DNA of 64,000 nucleotides. It comes from Bhargavaea cecembensis (GTDB taxonomy: Bacteria; Bacillota; Bacilli; Bacillales_A; Planococcaceae). The position numbers were made by a program, and so were the translations under genes. The stretch's first letter is position 1, and every line of letters begins with the position of its first letter. Shown one piece after another: positions 44,518 to 53,102 of the stretch. Below the pieces are notes generated by a model. The model ran no database searches. It saw nothing but the letters and a program-made list of their open reading frames with translations, and had not been told where the DNA came from. Where the stretch lies: NCBI RefSeq assembly GCF_001619585.1, contig NZ_LQNT01000001.1, positions 496,001-560,000 of the forward strand. Direction: 5' to 3'.

Positions 44518-44763
44518 ATGAAACTCGTGCAGTGGGCATATGCCCGCAAATATCAGATCAGGGCTGTATATGATGACTTTCCGGAGACGGTATTTTTGTT
44601 CAGGCGCATCGGTGATTTCTATTTCCTTTTTTCCTGCAGCGGCGGTGAATTTACCCGTCTGCCGGAGCGGGACGACTATAACCGGATGGAGGAGCTCATC
44701 AACGAAGAGCTCGGCACACTGGAGCATTATCTGAACCGCCGGAGCAACCGGGGTGCCTCATAG
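44518..44763 (+). CDS. Small protein of unknown function, 81 residues
   Basis: MKLVQWAYARKYQIRAVYDD, then a short FLFRRIGDFYFLFSCSGGEF beta-rich part and an acidic helical end (RMEELINEELGTLEHYL). Soluble; no family recognised. ATG 44518 has AGGTGA 5 nt upstream. A box resembling the LexA operator overlaps its likely promoter, so damage induction is possible. No terminator is evident before the ABC-F promoter. Confidence 0.65.
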   Translation: MKLVQWAYARKYQIRAVYDDFPETVFLFRRIGDFYFLFSCSGGEFTRLPERDDYNRMEELINEELGTLEHYLNRRSNRGAS

Positions 44764-44790
44764 GCCGCCTGTTCTTCTCCGTGCCTCCGG

Positions 44791-44820
44791 TTACAGTTCG
44801 GCACGTCTTTATGGTATAAT
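44791..44820 (+). promoter_or_regulatory. Promoter of the ABC-F gene
   Basis: TTACAG (44791-44796), 18-bp spacer, TATAAT (44815-44820) extended by TGG. Confidence 0.6.
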
Positions 44821-44849
44821 CGGAGCATTGTGAACAAGGAGGAGAATGC

Positions 44850-46460
44850 ATGATTCAGGTCAGCAACGTCAGTCTTCGCTTCGGCGACCGCAAGCTGTTC
44901 GAAGACGTCAATATAAAATTCAACCCGGGGAACTGCTACGGACTGATTGGTGCGAACGGCGCCGGCAAATCCACTTTCCTCAAGATTCTTTCCGGTGAGC
45001 TGGAGCCGCAGACAGGAAACGTATCGATGGGTCCCGACGAGCGTCTCGCCGTCCTGAAGCAGGACCACTTCCAGTACGAGGAGAACGAAGTGCTCGAGAC
45101 GGTCATCATGGGCCACAAACGCCTGTTTGACGTCATGACGGAGAAGAACGCCATCTATATGAAGGAAGACTTCTCTGACGAAGACGGAATGCGTGCCGCC
45201 GAGCTTGAAGGCGAGTTCGCTGAAATGAACGGCTGGGAAGCGGAAACCGACGCATCGATCCTCTTGCAGGGTCTCGGCATCCCCGAATCGATGCATCACG
45301 TCAAGATGAAGGAACTGAGCGGTTCAGACAAAGTGAAGGTCCTCCTCGCACAGGCCCTCTTCGGCAAGCCCGATGTCCTGCTGCTTGACGAGCCGACCAA
45401 CCACCTTGACCTGAAGGCGATCCAGTGGCTGGAGGAGTTTCTCATCAACTTTGAGAACACCGTCATCGTCGTCTCCCACGACCGCCACTTCCTGAACAAA
45501 GTATGTACGCACATTGCGGACCTCGATTTCAGCAAGATCCAGGTCTATGTCGGCAACTACGACTTCTGGTACGAGTCCAGCCAGCTGGCAGCCAGAATGG
45601 CGGCCGAGCAAAACAAGAAGAAAGAAGAAAAGGTCAAGGAACTCCAGGCATTCATCGCACGCTTCAGTGCGAACGCCTCGAAATCCAAGCAGGCCACTTC
45701 CAGGAAGAAAATGCTCGACAAAATCGAGCTGGACGACATCAAACCGTCTTCGCGGCGGTATCCGTATGTCAACTTCCAGATCGGCCGGGAGATCGGCAAT
45801 GACGTTCTCCAGGTGAAGGACCTCACGATCACGGAGGAGAACCAGACCTACGTGAAAGATATCAACTTCACGATGAACAAGGACGACAAGATCATCCTCC
45901 TCGGGAACCCGCTTGCAAAATCTGCACTTCTGGATGTGCTTGCCGAGGAACGGGAGCCGGACGCGGGCTCATTCAAATGGGGCGTAACGACTTCCCAGGC
46001 ATACTTCCCGCAGGACAACAGTGAATTCTTTGAAGGCACGAACCAGCCGACACTTGTCGACTGGCTCCGCCAGTACTCACCTGAAGACCAGACGGAAACG
46101 TTCCTGCGCGGCTTCCTCGGACGGATGCTGTTCTCCGGCGAAGAAGTGAAGAAAAAGCCGTCAGTCCTTTCCGGAGGCGAAAAAGTCCGCTGCATGCTCT
46201 CGAAGATGATGCTGACGAACGCAAACGTCCTTCTCTTGGATGAGCCGACGAACCACCTTGACCTCGAATCGATCCAGGCTTTGAACAATGGCCTGATCGC
46301 CTTCAAGGGCGCGATGATCTTCACTTCTCATGACCACCAGTTCATCCAGACGATCGCGAACCGCGTCATCGAAATCATGGATGACGGAACGATCCTCGAT
46401 AAGCAGCTCACATATGATGAATACCTGGAATGGCGTGACGCACAGGGTGTCGCAAACTGA
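44850..46460 (+). CDS. ABC-F ATPase (YkpA/YbiT type)
   Basis: 536 residues, two ATPase domains joined by a charged linker (about 245-290, AEQNKKKEEKVKEL), no membrane part: an ABC-F protein acting on ribosomes. Domain 1 has Walker A GANGAGKST and LLLDEPTNHLD but the signature reads LSGSDK rather than LSGG. Domain 2 has a degenerate Walker A (LGNPLAKSALL) with intact LSGGEKVR and DEPTNHLD. These deviations appear characteristic of the YkpA subgroup as I recall it. Resistance ABC-F proteins lack this pattern, so a housekeeping translation role is more likely. Confidence 0.88.
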   Translation: MIQVSNVSLRFGDRKLFEDVNIKFNPGNCYGLIGANGAGKSTFLKILSGELEPQTGNVSMGPDERLAVLKQDHFQYEENEVLETVIMGHKRLFDVMTEKNAIYMKEDFSDEDGMRAAELEGEFAEMNGWEAETDASILLQGLGIPESMHHVKMKELSGSDKVKVLLAQALFGKPDVLLLDEPTNHLDLKAIQWLEEFLINFENTVIVVSHDRHFLNKVCTHIADLDFSKIQVYVGNYDFWYESSQLAARMAAEQNKKKEEKVKELQAFIARFSANASKSKQATSRKKMLDKIELDDIKPSSRRYPYVNFQIGREIGNDVLQVKDLTITEENQTYVKDINFTMNKDDKIILLGNPLAKSALLDVLAEEREPDAGSFKWGVTTSQAYFPQDNSEFFEGTNQPTLVDWLRQYSPEDQTETFLRGFLGRMLFSGEEVKKKPSVLSGGEKVRCMLSKMMLTNANVLLLDEPTNHLDLESIQALNNGLIAFKGAMIFTSHDHQFIQTIANRVIEIMDDGTILDKQLTYDEYLEWRDAQGVAN

Positions 46461-46470
46461 TTCCAAGACA

Positions 46471-46500
46471 AAGGAGACGGCTTCTGCCGTCTCCTTTTTT
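46471..46500 (+). terminator. Terminator of the ABC-F gene
   Basis: AAGGAGACGGC (46471-46481) and GCCGTCTCCTT (46486-46496) followed by T-run. Confidence 0.92.
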
Positions 46501-46516
46501 GATGTCCGCCGTCGTC

Positions 46517-46996
46517 TCATCGCTTGCGGATAAACCGGCGTGCAAGCGTACCCGCAGGAAGCTTGCGCACCACTTTGCCGCCTTTGGCACTGATGCGCTC
46601 AAGCGCGCGGAGAAGCTTCACATTCCCCGTCCAGTGCTCTTCCAGCACCTCTTCTCCGGCGGATGCGACGAGTGTGTTGATAATGAATGCGGCAACCGCC
46701 ACATCATCGAGATATCCTCCCGGCCCGAGGATGCCTTCAGGCAGGAAGTCGATCGGCGAGATAAAGTACAAAATCCCGCTTGCGACAAGCAGCTTGCTTT
46801 TCCTGTCGATCCGGCTGTCAGTCATCGACTTCATAAGAAGATGGAACATGTCCGGCGCAAACAGGATGATATCAGCAAACCGCCCGCGTTTTCCGGGCTT
46901 GTCCCCGAGCCATGAGGCCAACTTGCCCCTGAGCCGCTCATAAAAGTCCTGCTGCTCCTCTCCGGAAGGCAGCGGGCGCTTCAGTTCGGAATCCAT
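46517..46996 (-). CDS. DUF1232 (YkvA-like) membrane-associated protein
   Basis: 159 residues; the DUF1232 core SGILYFISPIDFLPEGILGPGGYLDD is at about 74-99 with short hydrophobic stretches on each side. C-terminal part is strongly basic (KGGKVVRKLPAGTLARRFIRKR region). Function unknown. AAGGGACGTG lies before the ATG. Confidence 0.85.
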   Translation of the reverse strand: MDSELKRPLPSGEEQQDFYERLRGKLASWLGDKPGKRGRFADIILFAPDMFHLLMKSMTDSRIDRKSKLLVASGILYFISPIDFLPEGILGPGGYLDDVAVAAFIINTLVASAGEEVLEEHWTGNVKLLRALERISAKGGKVVRKLPAGTLARRFIRKR

Positions 46997-47108
46997 TCGA
47001 TCACGTCCCTTCCCCGTCCTATACCAAAATTACCTTGAAATGAAACGTACGTGCAAGAAAAACAACACCATACGCAAAAGAGCGGCTCCAGCCCGTGAGC
47101 AGACTCAT

Positions 47109-47142
47109 AAAAAAGAGGCATCCGGAATATCCGGATGCCTCC
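47109..47142 (-). terminator. Terminator of the cold shock gene
   Basis: Ten-bp stem AGGCATCCGG (47116-47125) with CCGGATGCCT (47131-47140), A-run on the plus strand (T-run on minus). Confidence 0.9.
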
Positions 47143-47158
47143 CATATGAATCCGCCGA

Positions 47159-47359
47159 TCAGAGTTTGACGACGTTTGCAGCCTGTGGTCCGCGGTTGCC
47201 TTCGACAACTTCGAACTCAACTTGCTGGCCTTCGTCAAGCGTCTTGAAGCCTTCGCCCTGGATGGCGGAGAAGTGTACGAATACGTCGTCCTCGCCTTCA
47301 ACTTCGATGAAGCCGAATCCCTTTTCCGCGTTGAACCATTTCACTGTACCTTGTTTCAT
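47159..47359 (-). CDS. Cold shock protein (CspA/CspB family)
   Basis: 66-residue single-stranded nucleic acid-binding OB fold; RNP1 KGFGFIEV (residues 13-20) and RNP2 VFVHFSAI (about 26-33). Acts as an RNA chaperone in cold adaptation and general translation. Behind a strong promoter and an approximately 150-nt leader, as is common for cold shock genes. Confidence 0.96.
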   Translation of the reverse strand: MKQGTVKWFNAEKGFGFIEVEGEDDVFVHFSAIQGEGFKTLDEGQQVEFEVVEGNRGPQAANVVKL

Positions 47360-47431
47360 GTTGATTTTACCCCCAACTTAAAAGAAATAATTTTAATATG
47401 GAACTTTTTTGGAGGAACAAAAAAATTCACA

Positions 47432-47475
47432 TATTATAAAAAGTACCGACCTGAACCCGATCACTTTTTATAATA
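47432..47475 (-). promoter_or_regulatory. 13-bp inverted repeat in the cold shock leader
   Basis: Perfect arms TATTATAAAAAGT (47432-47444) and ACTTTTTATAATA (47463-47475) around an 18-nt GC-rich loop, inside the 5' leader of the csp gene. The AT-only stem would be temperature-sensitive, a plausible element of cold regulation. Confidence 0.65.
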
Positions 47476-47515
47476 GGTGAATCCGTGTTTCCAGTCCTCG
47501 TGTTCAATTAATGCC

Positions 47516-47543
47516 ATTATACCATCTTCAGGAAGCGTGTCAA
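47516..47543 (-). promoter_or_regulatory. csp promoter
   Basis: Minus strand: TTGACA (47538-47543), 16-bp spacer, TATAAT (47516-47521) extended by TGG. Predicted start near 47509. Confidence 0.85.
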
Positions 47544-47564
47544 CGATGATGGTCCGAATATTTT

Positions 47565-47867
47565 TTATTTTTTTGACAACGGATGAGGCTTCCCGTCCTT
47601 CATGAAAATGAGACCGTGATAAAGCTGCAGGTCCTCCGCGCAATCTTCGCAGTAGCAGACTTCTTTCACATTCCAGAACGCCCAGAATTTGCCGTCTTTT
47701 TCCGCCTCGTACTCACACTCCTGCCGGAACCGGGTGATCAGCTCGGACAGGCCCGTCTGTGCAGTTTCCTCGCAGTCGAAAACCTTCCGATCCTGGATAT
47801 ATTCTTCCCAGCCCTCAAATTGCCACCATGGTTCATAGTCTGCCCTCATATAGATGATTTCAAACAT
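47565..47867 (-). CDS. DUF1033 protein
   Basis: 100 residues rich in aromatic residues: MFEIIYMRADYEPWWQFEGW and an ECEYEAEKDGKFWAFWNV stretch with CYCEDCAED, typical of DUF1033. The CxCxxC cluster could bind metal, which is inference. Function unknown. AAGGTTGATC before the ATG. Confidence 0.82.
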   Translation of the reverse strand: MFEIIYMRADYEPWWQFEGWEEYIQDRKVFDCEETAQTGLSELITRFRQECEYEAEKDGKFWAFWNVKEVCYCEDCAEDLQLYHGLIFMKDGKPHPLSKK

Positions 47868-48084
47868 ATCTGATCAACCTTCTTTATCAATGTATTGCTG
47901 ACTTCAGTCCCATTGTAGCAAATGAGCATCCGTTCGCCACACGTTACGCTCAGAGACAGGCGATTCGGGTGTCTCCCCGCCGGGTATGCGATATAATGGA
48001 GACAGGCCGCGCCGGAAACAAAATGAAACTTTCCGGCCGATCCGGACGTAAAAATAGTTAGATTCCTTTAGGAGGTCCGGCCAG

Positions 48085-48801
48085 ATGAATACATTCCAGC
48101 AATTTTTGACCCGGCATGCGATCATGCTGCCGGTCAGCTTCGGATCCTGGCTCTATTTCCTGTTGGGTGCCGGCATGGGGTTCATTCCAGCCACCGGCCT
48201 GCTCATCGCGATTTATCTTGCGGGCGATTTCTCGATCAGGCAGGTACAGATCGGCTCAACGGTGAAACAGCTCGGCATGACCCGGTCCGAATATAAGCAT
48301 ATCGTCAGCCAGCTGGATCAGGCAAAGTCCAAGCTCCGCCAGCTGAACGGCCATTACGGCAGCATTCGTTCCGTCCAGGCTTTCCGCCAGCTGAACGACC
48401 TGAACAAGCTGTCAAAGCGGATCATCGGGATCGTCCAGCAGAACCCGCGGAAGTTCTACAATGTCGAGAAGTTCTTCTACGCACATCTTGACTCTGCGGT
48501 TGAGCTGTCTTCCAAGTATGCGCTGCTGGCGAACCAGCCGACAAAGGACGATGAAATGAAGCAGGCACTTGAAGATACCCGCGAAACCCTGAAAGACTTG
48601 AATGTTGAGATCCGCAAGGACGTAAAACGCGCGCTTGCCACCGACCTGGAAACCTTGAGGTTCGAACTGGACTATGCGGAAGTCCTGACGGGTAAGGAGA
48701 AAAAGCAGCTTAAACTGCAGGAGCGCAAACAGCTGGAACAGCCTGAGCAAGTGCAGCTGAAAGGAGACGACACTGATGACAGAACACAAACCCGCCCGTG
48801 A
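48085..48801 (+). CDS. xpaC: XpaC-family membrane protein
   Basis: 238 residues: two membrane helices at the N-terminus (about 12-50), then a long helical, coiled-coil-rich cytoplasmic part (QLGMTRSEYKHIVSQLDQAK onwards). Named after hydrolysis of a chromogenic phosphate in B. subtilis, but the sequence shows no phosphatase motif. AGGAGGTCC precedes the ATG. Overlaps the telA-like gene by 26 bases; the pair is xpaC-yaaN in B. subtilis. Confidence 0.85.
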   Translation: MNTFQQFLTRHAIMLPVSFGSWLYFLLGAGMGFIPATGLLIAIYLAGDFSIRQVQIGSTVKQLGMTRSEYKHIVSQLDQAKSKLRQLNGHYGSIRSVQAFRQLNDLNKLSKRIIGIVQQNPRKFYNVEKFFYAHLDSAVELSSKYALLANQPTKDDEMKQALEDTRETLKDLNVEIRKDVKRALATDLETLRFELDYAEVLTGKEKKQLKLQERKQLEQPEQVQLKGDDTDDRTQTRP

Positions 48802-49978
48802 AATGGCAGACATGACGATGGACGATCTTCTCGACAATCCGTTTGACCTGAAGCCCCAATCCGCTCTTCTTCCTGACGAGATGGCGAACCAGGCACCCGC
48901 AAAGCCGGGCGTCAAGCTCATGGAGCGCCTCAGCGAAGAAGAACAGCAAAAGGCGCGGGATCTCGCCAAGCAGATCCCGGCAGGCAATTACGAGGCAATT
49001 ATCACCTACGGGGCGAATGCACAAAACCAGCTGTCGACGTTCTCCCATAAAATGCTCGACCATGTCCAGGCCAAGGACATCGGGCCGGTCGGCGATGTCC
49101 TGAAAGACCTGATGGGCAAACTGAACGAGATTGATCCCGAAGATCTGTCGGCGGAGAAAAAGACCGGCATCCGCAAATGGTTCGGACGGGTACAAAAATC
49201 CGTTCAGGAACTCATGACGAAATACCAGAAGCTGAGTACCCAGATTGACCGCATCGGCGTCCAGCTGGAGCATGCCAAACGCGGACTCATTGAAGACGTT
49301 CAGATGCTCGACCAGCTATATGACCAGAACAAGGCCTACTTCCAGGCGCTGAATGTTTATATCGCAGCCGCAGAACTCAAACGGGACGAAATCGTTAATG
49401 AAGTCATTCCGGCGATGAGGAAAAAAGCCGAAGAGACAAATGATCAGATGGCGTTCCAGGAAGTGAACGACATGGCACAGTTCGTCGACCGGCTCGAAAA
49501 GCGGATCTACGATCTGCAGCTTTCCCGCCAGATCACCATCCAGAGTGCACCGCAGATCCGCATGATTCAGCAAACGAACCAGACGCTGGCCGAAAAAATC
49601 CAGTCATCGATCATGACTTCGATTCCTCTGTGGAAAAACCAGATTGCCATCGCACTGACCCTCAACCGGCAGCGCAAAGCAGTGGAATCCCAGCGTGCGG
49701 TCACCAAGACGACAAACGACCTTCTCCTCCGCAACTCCGAAATGCTCAAAATGAACAGCATCGAAACGGCCAAGGAAAACGAGCGCGGTATTGTTGAAGT
49801 CGACACACTGAAAAAGACTCAGGAAAACCTGATCTCCACCATCGAGGAGACACTCGCAATCCAGGCGGACGGACGTGCAAAGCGGAAAGCCGCGGAAATC
49901 GAGATTGCCCGAATGGAAGAAGAGCTCAAGCAGCGATTGATCGCAGTCGCGAATAAAACGGAAAACCGTCCTCAGTGA
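48776..49978 (+). CDS. TelA-like toxic anion resistance protein (YaaN)
   Basis: 400 residues, almost all helical coiled coil, soluble. The TelA family is linked to tolerance of tellurite and of cell wall-active agents. AKQIPAGNYEAIITYGANAQ near the N-terminus and the QIRMIQQTNQTLAEKIQSSI segment are family marks. Translationally coupled to xpaC, suggesting the two act together at the membrane. Confidence 0.9.
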   Translation: MTEHKPAREMADMTMDDLLDNPFDLKPQSALLPDEMANQAPAKPGVKLMERLSEEEQQKARDLAKQIPAGNYEAIITYGANAQNQLSTFSHKMLDHVQAKDIGPVGDVLKDLMGKLNEIDPEDLSAEKKTGIRKWFGRVQKSVQELMTKYQKLSTQIDRIGVQLEHAKRGLIEDVQMLDQLYDQNKAYFQALNVYIAAAELKRDEIVNEVIPAMRKKAEETNDQMAFQEVNDMAQFVDRLEKRIYDLQLSRQITIQSAPQIRMIQQTNQTLAEKIQSSIMTSIPLWKNQIAIALTLNRQRKAVESQRAVTKTTNDLLLRNSEMLKMNSIETAKENERGIVEVDTLKKTQENLISTIEETLAIQADGRAKRKAAEIEIARMEEELKQRLIAVANKTENRPQ

Positions 49979-49992
49979 GGACGGTTTTTTTG
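49962..49992 (+). terminator. Terminator of xpaC-telA
   Basis: AACCGTCCTCA with TGAGGACGGTT (49964-49974 and 49976-49986) and seven T; the loop lies within the stop codon. Confidence 0.9.
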
Positions 49993-49997
49993 TTATC

Positions 49998-51896
49998 CTA
50001 CATATTCCCTGAAGCAAGGACGAGCAGTTTCCGGAGAATCCGCAGAGTCTCGTCAGAAAAGCGGTCGATCGAATCCGCCGAGACCGATCGGCTGCCGAAC
50101 ATCATCCTGAACAGTTCCTGCTGCCGCGCGGTTGCCGGCGCCGATGAAAGGAACAGATGGATGACTGTGATCCCCTGCTTTTCCGCCTCCCTGACGGCTT
50201 CCGCCGTATCGACGATCCCATTCTGGCCATAGCCGAACGCCGAAGGCTCCCCGTCCGAGAACACCAGAAGAAACCGATGCGCCTCGGGACGCTGAAGGAG
50301 TCTTGAGGACATCCAGCGGACGGCGAAGCCATCCCTGTTATCGTCCCCTGCCTCAAGGGACAGAATCCTTCCCCCGTTATCCTTCCCGTCATCCCGGAAC
50401 CGGTGAAGCCAATGGAAGGTATTCGGCTGGCGTGTTTTCGTGGCTGCAGCCGAATCTTCCTGGTAAACCGCAATGCCATGCGCAGTATCCAGCGAGCGGA
50501 GAATGTCGTGGAACAGGAGGACTGCTTTTTTCGTCTCATCCAGTTTGTCCGCCATAGATCCCGACCCGTCCACCAGGAGTCCGAAGACCGCATCCAATCG
50601 CTTGGACGGGCTCTGCTTTCTGTAGAACGGACGCGGACGCTCATTAAGCAGGACAGAGACCGGATTTTTGGACAGACGCCCCTTCGGCAGCCCCTCTCTA
50701 CGTTCTTCTTTCTTTCTTTCGATCCTCTTTTGCATCTCTTTGACGATTGCCCGTACATGCGGAACGGATTCCTCACGCCATCTGAGAATTCGTTCACGTG
50801 CCTCAGCGCTATGATCGGCTTCGGCAAGCAGTTCCCGGTAAACGACGGATTCATTTGCCGTGCCGAACCCTTCCGCTTTCGTCCAGGCACCTGGATCGGC
50901 AGTTGACGCTTCGCTTCCCGCCTCATGCGCAACCCCTGTCCGCTCGTCTGCAGATGACTGCCCGCGGCCGGTCGATGTCGCGTCTGCCCCTTCACGGCCT
51001 TCCCTGGCACCCGTGCCGTCGCCTTCCCCAATACGTCCGTGTTCAAGCTCATAGTTCAGGTGCATGCCTTTTTCCGAACGGTTGGCGGCATGCCAGGTCG
51101 AGAACAATTCCCCGACAGACTCCTTCTCGCCCGCTTCGCCTTTTTCACGGTCCTCGGTTCCCTTATGATAATGAAAGTCAGGCTTCGGACCGTTCAGGCC
51201 GTCACCCACCGCATAATAGGAATGCCGCAGATCTTCTTTCAGGCGGCCATACAGCAATGGAGCCATTCGCTCAGCCACACGGACCGAGTCCGCCGTCGAT
51301 CGGGCATCGAACACGCCAAAGAGTACCGGATCGACAAGACCGGACAGTTCCTCTTCGTGTGAAACAAAATCATCCGGAATGCCGTGAATGACCGCATACA
51401 GGTGATTAAATAACGCGTCCGCCCGGAATCCACGGCTGAGATTGACCGGCTGCTGGCCCGTATGAAACTCACCGTACAGCCGCCTCCTGAGTGCAAAGGC
51501 CGGTTCCGTCCCGGGCCGTTCGGCAATGACCGCGTCTGTGATGCGGAGCTCTTCGAACAGCAGGACGGCCGCACGAAGGAATTCACGGAGCGGATGGTCC
51601 TCTGTTGCAGAACGGTATTCCCGCCAGACGGCAAGGTCGAACCGGGACCAGAAACCGGCCGCCAGCAGATAAAGATCGGACAGCCGGCCCTGTTCGGTCA
51701 CTTCCGGATCCCTGTGCCGCCAAAAGACACTCATGGCCAGCTCATTGGACACGGGATGGAATTCAATATGCTGCCTCTCGGTCAGACCGAGGTCAGCCAT
51801 GCCGGTGAGCGCGCGTGCAAGGCGCTCGAGCCTGAGCCTCTCCCCTGCGTCAATCAGTTCGTCGTTAAAGTCGATAAACCGGTTAATCGATGTCAT
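49998..51896 (-). CDS. yojO: VWA-domain protein, NorD/CobT-like (YojO)
   Basis: 632 residues. N-terminal helical domain, a low-complexity Gly/Ala/Glu linker in the middle (about 275-340), and a C-terminal VWA domain with MIDAS motif DGSGSM. Proteins of this type work with a MoxR AAA+ ATPase, here yojN directly upstream, to activate or insert a cofactor into a partner enzyme; no nitric oxide reductase genes are nearby. Start ATG 51896 or GTG 51899. Position beside odhAB matches B. subtilis. Confidence 0.85.
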   Translation of the reverse strand: MTSINRFIDFNDELIDAGERLRLERLARALTGMADLGLTERQHIEFHPVSNELAMSVFWRHRDPEVTEQGRLSDLYLLAAGFWSRFDLAVWREYRSATEDHPLREFLRAAVLLFEELRITDAVIAERPGTEPAFALRRRLYGEFHTGQQPVNLSRGFRADALFNHLYAVIHGIPDDFVSHEEELSGLVDPVLFGVFDARSTADSVRVAERMAPLLYGRLKEDLRHSYYAVGDGLNGPKPDFHYHKGTEDREKGEAGEKESVGELFSTWHAANRSEKGMHLNYELEHGRIGEGDGTGAREGREGADATSTGRGQSSADERTGVAHEAGSEASTADPGAWTKAEGFGTANESVVYRELLAEADHSAEARERILRWREESVPHVRAIVKEMQKRIERKKEERREGLPKGRLSKNPVSVLLNERPRPFYRKQSPSKRLDAVFGLLVDGSGSMADKLDETKKAVLLFHDILRSLDTAHGIAVYQEDSAAATKTRQPNTFHWLHRFRDDGKDNGGRILSLEAGDDNRDGFAVRWMSSRLLQRPEAHRFLLVFSDGEPSAFGYGQNGIVDTAEAVREAEKQGITVIHLFLSSAPATARQQELFRMMFGSRSVSADSIDRFSDETLRILRKLLVLASGNM

Positions 51897-51902
51897 CACG
51901 CA

Positions 51903-52766
51903 TCACCGGATCCAAGTGGCAGCCAGGTCCATGACGAGCCGGCGCTCTCCCGGATCTTCAAGTTTCTCCGCGATGGCATAGCGAACAGCGCGTTCTGGCC
52001 CCATATGAAGTGCCAGCTCCGTAGCGTCGATCAGGCTCCTGATTGATGCAGCTTCATCGGCCAGTAGTCCATTTTTCGCCTGATCCTTCAGGTCCTCCGA
52101 GATGCTCAGCATCGTCGTAATCAGCGTCCGGGGAGCATCCGGAAATTCTCGCTCCAGAAGCGCCTTCGACTGTTCCTGTCCGAGATACGGCACCTGGAAA
52201 GCGATAAACCGGTTTTTCAGCGCTTCATTCATCGGGACCGTTCCGACATAACCCTCGTTGATCGCGGCGATGACGGTGAAATCAGGGTGGGCATGGATGA
52301 CCTCTCCTGTGAACGGATTCGTCAGCATCCTGCGGTAGTCCAGCACGCTATGGAGGATCGGCAGTGTCTCCGGCTTGGCCATGTTGATCTCGTCAATATA
52401 AAGGATATGGCCCTCTTTCATTGCTGTCACAACCGGCCCGTCCACGAAGTCAATCACGGTATCTCCTTCCTGCCGGATGATCGTCTTGAATCCGATCAGC
52501 GATTCGGCATCCAGGTCGACGGAACAGTTGACCTGATGCATCGGCTGGCTGAAAAAGGCCGACACCGATTCCGCAAGTTTAGTCTTACCGGAACCGGAAG
52601 GGCCTTTCAGGAGCACCGGACGCCGGATGACCACGGCCGTCAGTACGTCCTCCCACAAGTAGACATCCGGAGGCACATAGCCCCCCTGCCCGATCAGCGC
52701 CGTCTCATCGGCGGGATACGTCCGTCCGTTCCGTTCCTTCTGCTCTTCTTCGATGATCGCCAGCAT
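51903..52766 (-). CDS. yojN: MoxR/NorQ-type AAA+ ATPase (YojN)
   Basis: 287 residues with Walker A GPSGSGKTKLAE, Walker B ILYIDEINMAKPE and sensor 1 VIAAINEGY. MoxR ATPases partner with VWA proteins as metal- or cofactor-chelatase-like chaperones. Six bases separate it from yojO, so it is the first gene of the pair. AGGAGGGAC before the ATG. Confidence 0.92.
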   Translation of the reverse strand: MLAIIEEEQKERNGRTYPADETALIGQGGYVPPDVYLWEDVLTAVVIRRPVLLKGPSGSGKTKLAESVSAFFSQPMHQVNCSVDLDAESLIGFKTIIRQEGDTVIDFVDGPVVTAMKEGHILYIDEINMAKPETLPILHSVLDYRRMLTNPFTGEVIHAHPDFTVIAAINEGYVGTVPMNEALKNRFIAFQVPYLGQEQSKALLEREFPDAPRTLITTMLSISEDLKDQAKNGLLADEAASIRSLIDATELALHMGPERAVRYAIAEKLEDPGERRLVMDLAATWIR

Positions 52767-52787
52767 AAACAGTCCTCCCTACTAAAA

Positions 52788-52814
52788 GGCCCGGCGGTTT
52801 TCCCGCCGGGCCTC
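52788..52814 (-). terminator. Terminator of the DUF6501 gene
   Basis: GGCCCGGCGG (52788-52797) with CCGCCGGGCC (52803-52812); on the minus strand a TTTT run follows. Confidence 0.88.
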
Positions 52815-52818
52815 CGGA

Positions 52819-53016
52819 TCATTCAAAATACGTTTTATAGAAACCGCCGACTTTGCCCGTGTTGTCCACGACAAAGATGAATTCATCGGTCTCGTTTTTC
52901 ACTTCGTATTCTTTGCCCGGTGTGAGCACATTCGACACCAGGTACTTTTCCGCGTCCGTATGCCTGCACGTAACAGTACGGATCGCCGGTGCGTCTATCC
53001 ACTGCTTAAAATTCAT
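52819..53016 (-). CDS. DUF6501-like small protein
   Basis: 65 residues: TVTCRHTDAEKYLVSNVLTP and the tail EFIFVVDNTGKVGGFYKTYF suggest a small SH3-like beta barrel seen in Bacillales as DUF6501. AAAGGAGG 9 nt before ATG. Located between a 21-bp repeat array (upstream) and a strong terminator. Function unknown. Confidence 0.75.
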   Translation of the reverse strand: MNFKQWIDAPAIRTVTCRHTDAEKYLVSNVLTPGKEYEVKNETDEFIFVVDNTGKVGGFYKTYFE

Positions 53017-53102
53017 CGGCTGCCGCCTCCTTTAACATGGTTCCATTATAGACAAAACATAGCCCCTTTTTCAATGATGCAGGTAGCGCGGGTGAGTAGC
53101 GG

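Noticed and set aside
47461-47643. Open frame ending in FTYYKK between csp and DUF1033
   Set aside because: It spans the csp promoter and its end is explained by the 13-bp inverted repeat; no ribosome site.
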